Origin: CAZXEU01 sp964639665
GTDB taxonomy: Bacteria; Bacteroidota; Rhodothermia; Rhodothermales; Bin80
Reading direction: 5' to 3'
DNA: 17,210 nucleotides
NCBI GenBank assembly: GCA_964639665.1
Contig: CAZXEU010000179.1
Coordinates: 1 to 17,210 of the forward strand
Below, piece after piece: positions 8,577 through 14,296 of the stretch. A model generated the notes under the pieces. It searched no databases. It was not told the DNA's origin and saw only the letters and a list, made by a program, of their open reading frames with translations. The translations under genes were made by a program, and so were the position numbers. Positions within the stretch are counted from its first letter, which is position 1, and the number at the start of each line of letters is the position of its first letter.

Positions 8577-11354
8577 ATGCTTCGATTCGCCAAGACCCTT
8601 GCCGCTATCCTCCTGGCCAGCCTGCCGCACGTGGCGGCCGCGCAGCGGTCGCTCGACCACGATGCCTACGAAATCTGGCAGTCCATTGGAGCGCGCGATA
8701 TCTCGGACGACGGACAGTGGGTCCATTTTGCGACTAGTCCCGAGAAGGGAGACGGTGCGCTGCACGTGGTGGCAACGTCCGGCAGCACTGCCTACCGCAT
8801 TGCCCGCGGCAAGGAAGCAGCCTTTTCGAGCGGCTCGGACCACCTGGTGTTCCTGATCGCGCCCCCCGAGGATTCTGTCCGGGCTGCCAAGCTCGCGAAG
8901 AAGAAAGGTGACGAGATGCCGAAGGACTCGCTCGGCATCCTGGATCTGCAGACAGGCAGCATTCACAAGCGACCTCGGGTGCGGTCCTTCAAATTGCCGG
9001 AGGATGCAGGCGCCTTCCTGGCCTTTCGCGAGGAAAAGTCCGCGGACGGTCCCGATTCTACGAGGGCAGACAGTGAGGATAGCAGCGGCGAAGAAGGCGC
9101 GCCCCTGGTCGTCCTCAGCCTGGAGTCGGGCCAGGAAAGACGATTCGAGAATGCTGACGATTATCTGTTCTCGAAGAACGGAGGGTATCTGGCCTATTCT
9201 GCATCCGGAGACAGCGGCGCGGCCGACGCCATGATTCTGGTCCGAACAGCTACGATGGAACCAGACACGCTGGTGGCAGGCAAGGGAAGCTATACACACA
9301 CCGCCTTTGATGAAGCCGGAACGCAGCTGGCATTTCTCACGGACCGGGACGACCAGGATGCGGATGATCCTGCCCAGTCGCTCTATCTCTGGAGGGACGG
9401 CACCACGGAGGCATTGGTAACGCCCGACCGGTTGCCGGAAGGCCAGTCGATCGGACAGGAGGGATCGCTCGGCTTTTCGGACTCTGGAAGCCGCCTCTTT
9501 TTCGGGACTGCGGAAAGCCCGGTACCGGAGGAGGACGAGGAAGAGCTGGAGGAGGAAAAGGTAGTGCTGGATATCTGGAACTGGAAGGACCCGTTGCTGC
9601 AGCCCATGCAGCTCGAGAATCTGGAGGATGAACAGGAGCGGACCTACCGCGCCGTGGTTCATCTTTCGACCGGAGACATAGTTCAGCTTGCCACGCCGGC
9701 ATTGCCCTCGGTGGAAGTGAGTCAGGATGGTGACGGCGATTTTGCCGTGTCCAATACAAACATGCCCTACCGCCAGGAAGTGTCATGGGATTGGCCGCGC
9801 TACGTGGACGTCCACACCGTTGACGTCAAGTCTGGTGCCAGTCAGTTGCTTCTGGGGCGTGTCCAGTCCAGTGCCAGCCTCTCCCCGGAGGGGCGGTATC
9901 TGACCTGGTGGGATCGTGACGAACTTGCGTGGATGCTGATGCCAACAGCAGGCGGGACTCCCGTCAATCTGACTTCCGGCATTCCCCACGCCCTGCACAA
10001 CGAACTGCACGACTGGCCATACAAGCCGAGCGCGTACGGTGCCCTCGGATGGACCGAAGATGATACGGCCTTTCTCGTATATGACAAGTTCGACATATGG
10101 GCGCTGGATCCGAATGGAGCGGAGCCGCCGGTTTCCGTAACGGAGGGGTTTGGCCGAAGCAACAACCTGCGACTGCGATATGTCCGGCTGGATGAAGAGG
10201 AAGATGCCGTTGATCCCGAGGCCCCGATGCTGCTATCGGCTTTTGATACGGAATCCAAGGCCAGCGGCTTTTATCGGGACCGCGTCCAGGGATCCGGGCA
10301 GCCGGAAGAGCTCGTAATGATGGATCTCCGGTTTTCGACTCCCCGGAAGGCTAAGAACGCCGACCGACTGCTTTACACGCGCGAAACCTTCGAAGACTAT
10401 CGCGACCTGTGGACCAGCGACCTCGACTTTTCGGAGCAGAGGCGTCTCAGTGAAGTCAATCCCCAGCAGGCAGACTACGCGTGGGGAACGGCCGAACTGG
10501 TCCACTGGACCTCGCTGGACGGGTTGCCGCTAACCGGCATACTGTACAAGCCGGACGGATTCGATCCTGCCAGGCAGTATCCGATGCTGGTGTACTTTTA
10601 CGAGAAAATGTCGGACGGTCTCCACCAGCACAGGCCCCCGACCACGGCGCGGTCATCCATCAGCTTCTCGTTCTACGTAAGCCGCGGATACCTGGTATTC
10701 GTTCCGGATATCCCTTACAAGGTAGGATATCCCGGCGAGAGTGCACTCAATGCGGTCGTGCCAGGAGTTACCGCGCTGGTAGGCCAGGGGTTCGTGCAGG
10801 AGGACAACATAGGCGTTCAGGGACACAGCTGGGGAGGCTACCAGATCGCCTACATGATCACGGAAACGGACATCTTCAGGGCTGCGGAAGCGGGTGCCCC
10901 CGTCTCGAACATGACCAGTGCGTACGGCGGCATTCGCTGGGCCAGCGGCATGAGCCGCATGTTCCAGTACGAAAGATCGCAGAGCCGCATTGGCGGCTCG
11001 CTGTGGGAGTATCCCCTCCGGTATATCGACAACTCGCCGCTTTTCCAGGCAGACAAGATCAATACGCCGGTCCTGATGCTGCACAATGACGATGACGGTG
11101 CCGTGCCGTGGTACCAGGGCATAGAGTTCTTTGTCGCGCTCAGGCGCCTGGGAAAGCCGGTCTGGCTGCTCAACTACAATGGCGAGGGCCACGGACTGGG
11201 CAAGTATCAGAATCGGCGGGATTTTGCCATTCGCATGCAGCAGTTCTTCGACCACTACCTGAAGGGAGAACCTGCACCCGTCTGGATGGAGGAGGGCGTG
11301 CCGGCCACCGACAAGGGACGCACGCTGGGTCTTGATCCGGCATCCGGAAAATAG
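8577..11354 (+). CDS. Secreted S9 (prolyl oligopeptidase) family serine peptidase
   Basis: A 925-residue exported peptidase. Residues 1-22 (MLRFAKTLAAILLASLPHVA then AA) form a signal peptide with probable cleavage before QRS. A long N-terminal beta-propeller-like region follows. It contains an acidic run at about 317-328 (PEEDEEELEEEK) and the family phrase VLDIWNWKDPLLQPMQ. The C-terminal alpha/beta-hydrolase domain (from about 640) carries the triad: nucleophile S751 in GHSWGGYQ, the acid in HNDDDGAVPWYQG (836-848, probably D840), and H872 in GEGHGL. The family removes or cuts short peptides in the periplasm or outside the cell; exact specificity cannot be read from sequence. The ATG is 43 nt after pheA with no visible Shine-Dalgarno. 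It is convergent with the carbonic anhydrase gene. Confidence 0.95.
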   Translation: MLRFAKTLAAILLASLPHVAAAQRSLDHDAYEIWQSIGARDISDDGQWVHFATSPEKGDGALHVVATSGSTAYRIARGKEAAFSSGSDHLVFLIAPPEDSVRAAKLAKKKGDEMPKDSLGILDLQTGSIHKRPRVRSFKLPEDAGAFLAFREEKSADGPDSTRADSEDSSGEEGAPLVVLSLESGQERRFENADDYLFSKNGGYLAYSASGDSGAADAMILVRTATMEPDTLVAGKGSYTHTAFDEAGTQLAFLTDRDDQDADDPAQSLYLWRDGTTEALVTPDRLPEGQSIGQEGSLGFSDSGSRLFFGTAESPVPEEDEEELEEEKVVLDIWNWKDPLLQPMQLENLEDEQERTYRAVVHLSTGDIVQLATPALPSVEVSQDGDGDFAVSNTNMPYRQEVSWDWPRYVDVHTVDVKSGASQLLLGRVQSSASLSPEGRYLTWWDRDELAWMLMPTAGGTPVNLTSGIPHALHNELHDWPYKPSAYGALGWTEDDTAFLVYDKFDIWALDPNGAEPPVSVTEGFGRSNNLRLRYVRLDEEEDAVDPEAPMLLSAFDTESKASGFYRDRVQGSGQPEELVMMDLRFSTPRKAKNADRLLYTRETFEDYRDLWTSDLDFSEQRRLSEVNPQQADYAWGTAELVHWTSLDGLPLTGILYKPDGFDPARQYPMLVYFYEKMSDGLHQHRPPTTARSSISFSFYVSRGYLVFVPDIPYKVGYPGESALNAVVPGVTALVGQGFVQEDNIGVQGHSWGGYQIAYMITETDIFRAAEAGAPVSNMTSAYGGIRWASGMSRMFQYERSQSRIGGSLWEYPLRYIDNSPLFQADKINTPVLMLHNDDDGAVPWYQGIEFFVALRRLGKPVWLLNYNGEGHGLGKYQNRRDFAIRMQQFFDHYLKGEPAPVWMEEGVPATDKGRTLGLDPASGK

Positions 11355-11364
11355 AATCTGGGCA

Positions 11365-11389
11365 CTCCGAGTTGCCGGTCCGCCCGGAG
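11365..11389. terminator. Weak dyad between convergent genes
   Basis: CTCCG (11365-11369) and CGGAG (11385-11389) form 5-bp arms around a 15-nt GC-rich loop in the 57-nt gap between the converging S9 peptidase and carbonic anhydrase genes. The position suits a bidirectional terminator, but there is no T tract on either side. I rate it as weak. Confidence 0.2.
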
Positions 11390-11411
11390 CCTCCTGGCCT
11401 TCGCAGTCTCT

Positions 11412-12257
11412 TTACTGCCGCAACAGTACGAAGCGCCGGTTCACAGGCTGAATCGGGCGCGCGTTCATGGGATAACGCTGCGCAAAAGCATCGATCTGGG
11501 CCCGGGAAACGGATATTGAATCGGTCATCACGACCCAGCTTACCACCTCGGAGCACGGCGGTGTGGTGAGGGAACCGGCATAACGGTAGTAGGAGACTGC
11601 TTCCGGCAGGAGTGTGCTCGGATCGAAGCCGGTGAGCGGCGCCGGTACGTTTTGGCCATCCGGGATCGCATCCCAGATGGACTGGATGCCTGGATGGGCT
11701 TCACCCTCGCTCATGAATACCCCAATTACCGCGAGGTCTCCCTCTGCGGACCGGTGAACGAAATGTACCTCCATAGGCGGGCGTTCGCCGCCGACGGCGT
11801 GTTCGCCGGGCAGATGGAAATGGAATTGAAGCAGGGAGAATTGCCGATCTCCCAGCGTGATCGAGCTTCCCCCGGCGACATTAACCTGAATGGTGTGGCT
11901 GTTGTCCACCACCTCCGCGTCTGTAGACCGCCACTGCGTTGCCAGGATGCCTGCGGACGCCGGGACGGCATTCGCAAGCTCTATCGGAGACTGCTCCAAG
12001 CCATTGTCGCACATCGCGAAAGCGGGAGTCAGGCCGCCCCACTCGTTGGTCCCGCCTTCGCCCTCATAGCTCCAGTGTATTTCGGCGCCCCCTTCATCTG
12101 CCGCGCTCTGTGCTTCCATCTGCTCCCCCGCTTCCGGCCCGTCAGGTGTCTGCGTTTGACAAGCAATTTGCGAGGCGACGAGCAGGGCTGCCCCCAGATG
12201 CGGGACGAATGTCCGTGGCAATGAAACGAATTCGCTCATGAATGAATGACGTGGCAT
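11412..12257 (-). CDS. Alpha-class carbonic anhydrase, exported, probable lipoprotein
   Basis: Interconverts CO2 and bicarbonate outside the cytoplasm. The protein has 281 residues. The N-terminus has a hydrophobic stretch (LGAALLVASQIAC) ending at C33, which fits a loose lipobox, though Gln at -3 is unusual; it may instead be a periplasmic soluble form. A low-complexity linker runs from about 34 to 58. The alpha-CA core is intact: zinc ligands H146 and H148 (QFHFHLPGEH) and H165 (EVHFVH), proton-shuttle equivalent H121 (DNSHTIQVN), Thr231 in SLTTPPCSE, and C83/C235 placed to form the conserved bacterial disulfide. The start at 12257 is supported by GGAGGA 4 nt upstream, the best ribosome site in the window. 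A promoter-like pair lies about 150 nt upstream. The sixA gene upstream is separated by 301 bp with a strong hairpin, so this gene is probably transcribed on its own. Confidence 0.96.
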   Translation of the reverse strand: MPRHSFMSEFVSLPRTFVPHLGAALLVASQIACQTQTPDGPEAGEQMEAQSAADEGGAEIHWSYEGEGGTNEWGGLTPAFAMCDNGLEQSPIELANAVPASAGILATQWRSTDAEVVDNSHTIQVNVAGGSSITLGDRQFSLLQFHFHLPGEHAVGGERPPMEVHFVHRSAEGDLAVIGVFMSEGEAHPGIQSIWDAIPDGQNVPAPLTGFDPSTLLPEAVSYYRYAGSLTTPPCSEVVSWVVMTDSISVSRAQIDAFAQRYPMNARPIQPVNRRFVLLRQ

Positions 12258-12402
12258 GGATTCCTCCGGGCTAATGCAGGTCTTTACATGGGTGTCTTGT
12301 TGCGTGGATCATCGCACGAGGGCCGATTCGCCCGTAAGGCTATTCTTGCCGGCGCGTCACGAGGAGAGCCGGCCCTCCGGGGATTGCAACGCTTGGGGAG
12401 TT

Positions 12403-12431
12403 GATATACAACATTTTGTTGGTAACGACAA
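12403..12431 (-). promoter_or_regulatory. Candidate promoter for the carbonic anhydrase gene with operator-like spacer dyad
   Basis: On the minus strand TTGTCG (12431-12426, 4/6 match to the -35 consensus) is followed after exactly 17 bp by TATATC (12408-12403, 4/6 match to -10). The spacer contains the perfect dyad CAACA-TTT-TGTTG (12409-12421, written on the plus strand). A second imperfect dyad, GTTG-ATATA-CAAC (12400-12412), covers the -10 box. This is an AT-rich island in GC-rich surroundings. The layout suggests a regulated promoter, but no transcript evidence is available. Confidence 0.4.
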
Positions 12432-12472
12432 GCGCGGTCACTTGAACAAAGGGGTCTTGTGCACCCTCCGAA

Positions 12473-12507
12473 TCTGTCTCGCAAGCGCCCGGGCGCAACG
12501 AGACAGA
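12473..12507 (-). terminator. Strong hairpin downstream of sixA
   Basis: TCTGTCTCG (12473-12481) and CGAGACAGA (12499-12507) are perfect 9-bp arms. The 17-nt interior contains the self-complementary GCGCCCGGGCGC, which can extend the stem. It lies 52 nt past the sixA stop on the minus strand and upstream of the carbonic anhydrase promoter candidate. No T tract follows on either strand, so it may be a Rho-assisted terminator or an RNA 3'-end stabiliser rather than a classic intrinsic terminator. Confidence 0.45.
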
Positions 12508-12558
12508 CGGCGCGCGGCTAAACTGCGAACAATTCGCGCAGCCATCGTCGCCTGGTGC

Positions 12559-13056
12559 CTAGTCCCGGGGCAGTTCACGCGGCTTTTGCAGCCAGTCCAG
12601 GCAGCCCGTGCCCCGCGCCACGCTGTGCCACGGCATGTCGGCGAAAGAAATGCTCGCAATTGCTGCCGTGGGAAAGTGATCCGGCGCACGCCCCGCAAAC
12701 CATTCGACGGTCTCCGACGAGGTAGGCTCGTGCCCTACCAGCATCACTGCCGAACAGTGTTCGCCTGTTGCGCGGACGAGGTCCTGCACCGCAGTTACGT
12801 GCGCGTGGTACAATCCGCGGTCGAACAGGACCGGCGGTGCAAAACTGGCGGTCTTGAGCAACTCGGCGCAAGTCTGGCGCGCACGTACGGCCGTGGAACA
12901 CACAATCAATTCCGGATGCGGCCCCTTGCCGGAGAGCCATTCTCCCATGGCACGCGCTGCTTTGCGCCCTCTTGGCGCGAGCGGACGCTCGTGGTCCCGG
13001 CCATAGTCAGCGTGCCAGTTGGACTTTCCGTGGCGCAAGAGCAGGAGCGTTTTCAT
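12559..13056 (-). CDS. sixA: SixA-type histidine phosphatase
   Basis: A 165-residue protein of the histidine phosphatase (phosphoglycerate mutase-like) superfamily, SixA branch, whose E. coli member removes phosphate from phosphohistidine on signalling or phosphotransfer proteins. The catalytic RHG is R8-H9-G10 in LLLLRHGKSNW. Then come the SixA-typical ERPLAPRGRKAARAMGEWL, the conserved CSTAVRARQT with a phosphate-contact Arg, and the second catalytic His109 in MLVGHEPT. The frame stays open 89 codons upstream, but that extension has no family similarity, while ATG 13056 places LLLRHG at the normal N-terminus. No clear Shine-Dalgarno is visible. No histidine kinase or phosphotransferase lies nearby, so the partner is unknown. 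Small-molecule phosphatase activity is an alternative. Confidence 0.93.
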   Translation of the reverse strand: MKTLLLLRHGKSNWHADYGRDHERPLAPRGRKAARAMGEWLSGKGPHPELIVCSTAVRARQTCAELLKTASFAPPVLFDRGLYHAHVTAVQDLVRATGEHCSAVMLVGHEPTSSETVEWFAGRAPDHFPTAAIASISFADMPWHSVARGTGCLDWLQKPRELPRD

Positions 13057-13154
13057 ACCAAACGGAATGCTCGATGGGTATGGCAGTAAATCGGCATACA
13101 CTTCCAAGATAGCCCAGACTAACTTCGGAAAGGGCCGATGTTCGGAGCAGATCG

Positions 13155-13170
13155 CGACCGGCACCGGTCG
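13155..13170. repeat. Perfect inverted repeat upstream of sixA
   Basis: CGACCGG-CA-CCGGTCG has 7-bp perfect arms separated by 2 nt. It lies about 100 bp upstream of the sixA start in a non-coding region. It could be a repressor or activator site for sixA; the role is inference only. Confidence 0.4.
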
Positions 13171-13241
13171 GTTACCGCAAGCCGGCGGCGGACAATGGCG
13201 CCAATCGGACGCAATCGGTGCTTTGCTCAACCGTGCGTAAT

Positions 13242-13266
13242 CCGGTGGCTGCAATCCCCGGTGGCT
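13242..13266. repeat. Tandem pair of CCGGTGGCT
   Basis: Two exact 9-nt copies, at 13242-13250 and 13258-13266, are spaced 16 nt start to start, each preceded by an AATCC-like flank. Two copies at non-integral helical spacing could be coincidence. Confidence 0.35.
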
Positions 13267-13446
13267 AGACCTTAAAATCTCACGCCAAGACCGTGCCACG
13301 CCGGCTTGCGCCTTCAGGCACAATGTCCGACGATGTCGGATCCGGTATCAAGAAGAGCCCGGAAGAATGGCGCATTGCACGATTCCCGGCCCCGACTGAC
13401 CCAGGCAAATCCATGCGCACAAGAGTACCAAGCAGTGCGGAGGCGC

Positions 13447-13478
13447 TTGGTGGGGCGTGGAACAGGCCGTATATTTTG
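13447..13478 (+). promoter_or_regulatory. Candidate Bacteroidota-type promoter for xth
   Basis: TTG (13447-13449) is followed after 20 nt by TATATTTTG (13470-13478), resembling the -33 TTG / -7 TAnnTTTG promoter known in Bacteroidota, with one extra T in the -7 box. It would start transcription around 13485, about 17 nt before the chosen GTG start. Weak but well placed. Confidence 0.3.
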
Positions 13479-13483
13479 CCTGG

Positions 13484-13495
13484 CAGTTCGAACTG
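13484..13495. promoter_or_regulatory. 12-bp perfect palindrome at the xth start
   Basis: CAGTTCGAACTG is perfectly self-complementary and lies 6 nt upstream of the GTG start of xth, right after the promoter-like element. About four such 12-mers are expected by chance in 17 kb, so only the position makes it notable. It does not match the spaced LexA consensus forms I know. Confidence 0.3.
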
Positions 13496-13501
13496 AATCC
13501 C

Positions 13502-14296
13502 GTGGCACCCATCAAAATTGTTACCTGGAACGTCAATTCCGCCCGGGCGCGGCTTGAGCGCCTGACCGCTTTCCTGGAATCCCACAGGCCGGACGTGGCC
13601 TGCCTTCAGGAAATCAAGTCCACCGACGATACGTTCCCGTTCGGGGCACTAGAGGCCCTGGGATACGTGGCTGCCATCTTCGGCCAACCAAGCTACAACG
13701 GAGTTGCGATATTGTCGCGGAAAGAGGCAACCGACGTAGACTGCGGACTGGATGAGCAGGCCAGGGTGATCGCCGCCACGGCATGCGGCGTTCGATTCGT
13801 CAACGTCTACGTGCCCAATGGCGGCCAGGTCGGCTCGGACAAGCACGAATACAAGCTGCGCTGGCTACAGGAGCTGGAGACCTTCCTCGCCGACCAGCAG
13901 GCCAGGCACGGCGACTTCGTGGTCCTCGGAGACTTCAACGTGGCCCCGGCGGCACTGGATGCGGCACATCCGGAAGACTGGACCGCCAGCGTACTCTGCG
14001 AGCCCCGTACCAGAGTACGGCTGGCGAACCTGGTAGAGCGTTTCAGCCTGGTCGATCTTCTCCGGCAGCATGCCGAAGGGCCGGGGGTTTATACCTGGTG
14101 GGACTATCGAACAGACGGGTTCCGCTGGAATGACGGCCTTCGGATAGATCACATCCTGGCCACTCCCGCCCTGTCAAACCGCTGTGTGCATGCATGGGTG
14201 GATGTGGCAGAGCGAGGAAGTGAGCGGCCCTCTGATCACGCCCCCGTACTTGCCCGGCTGCTCGTGCCCGGTGTCAATGGGCATCCAGCCACGTAG
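13502..14296 (+). CDS. xth: Exodeoxyribonuclease III / AP endonuclease (Xth, EEP family)
   Basis: Cuts DNA 5' to abasic sites and has 3'-5' exonuclease/phosphatase activity in base-excision repair. With GTG 13502 the protein has 264 residues and begins MAPIKIVTWNVNSARAR, matching the family start; an upstream GTG at 13457 would add 15 unrelated residues. Active-site residues, with E. coli ExoIII numbers in brackets, are N10 [N7], E37 [E34] in LQEIKSTD, Y103 [Y109] in YVPNGG, D144 and N146 [D151, N153] in GDFNVAP, D216 [D229] in RIDHIL, and D245-H246 [D258-H259] in SDHAPV. All are present. The 3' end overlaps the end of convergent polA by 23 bp. Its product would feed Pol I and LigA, encoded next door. 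Confidence 0.97.
   Translation: MAPIKIVTWNVNSARARLERLTAFLESHRPDVACLQEIKSTDDTFPFGALEALGYVAAIFGQPSYNGVAILSRKEATDVDCGLDEQARVIAATACGVRFVNVYVPNGGQVGSDKHEYKLRWLQELETFLADQQARHGDFVVLGDFNVAPAALDAAHPEDWTASVLCEPRTRVRLANLVERFSLVDLLRQHAEGPGVYTWWDYRTDGFRWNDGLRIDHILATPALSNRCVHAWVDVAERGSERPSDHAPVLARLLVPGVNGHPAT

Larger units (their letters stand above)
12258..12558. other. Intergenic region between sixA and the carbonic anhydrase gene
   Basis: I found no credible coding sequence here; the open frame on the plus strand is the shadow of the neighbouring phosphatase. In minus-strand order it holds a small GCGAA/TTCGC hairpin (12525-12537), a strong 9-bp-arm inverted repeat (12473-12507), a promoter-like pair with an internal dyad (12403-12431), and a roughly 140-nt leader. 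Two GCCGGC copies in the leader (12348-12353 and 12368-12373) can pair, before the GGAGGA ribosome site. Confidence 0.6.
13057..13501. other. 445-bp divergent intergenic region between sixA and xth
   Basis: I see no tRNA, rRNA or recognised RNA here. Contents are a perfect inverted repeat CGACCGG-CA-CCGGTCG (13155-13170), a direct repeat of CCGGTGGCT at 13242-13250 and 13258-13266 (16-nt period), a TTG/TATATTTTG promoter-like pair (13447-13478), and a 12-bp perfect palindrome CAGTTCGAACTG (13484-13495) just before xth. A plus-strand frame at 13323-13496 could encode a 57-residue protein starting MSDDVGSGIKKSPEEWR, but nothing supports expression, so I do not call it. Confidence 0.6.

Noticed and set aside
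9525..9560. Acidic run in the S9 peptidase as a possible calcium-binding or fusion site
   Set aside because: It lacks a calcium-loop pattern, and acidic insertions in propeller loops are common. There is no sign of frameshift or fusion.
8343..9662. Minus-strand open frame of 439 codons
   Set aside because: It lies antisense to pheA and the S9 peptidase, has no recognisable domain, and is a product of high GC at third positions.
12348..12507. CRISPR or iteron array
   Set aside because: Only isolated inverted repeats are present, with no regularly spaced direct repeat series.
12256..13089. Long plus-strand open frame of 277 codons
   Set aside because: It is antisense to sixA and the gap beside it, is rich in Arg and Cys with no family resemblance, and is explained as a GC-rich shadow frame.
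13323..13496. Possible 57-residue protein beginning MSDDVGSGIKKSPEEWR
   Set aside because: No ribosome site, no recognised family, and it runs through the predicted xth promoter. It is kept only as a possibility in the intergenic finding.
13457..13501. Upstream GTG start extending Xth by 15 residues
   Set aside because: The added residues are not family-like and span the promoter-like box. Family N-termini begin just before the TWNVNS motif.
13480..13505. tRNA T-arm-like string around GTTCGAA
   Set aside because: There is no acceptor stem, anticodon arm or D-arm around it. It is simply a palindrome.
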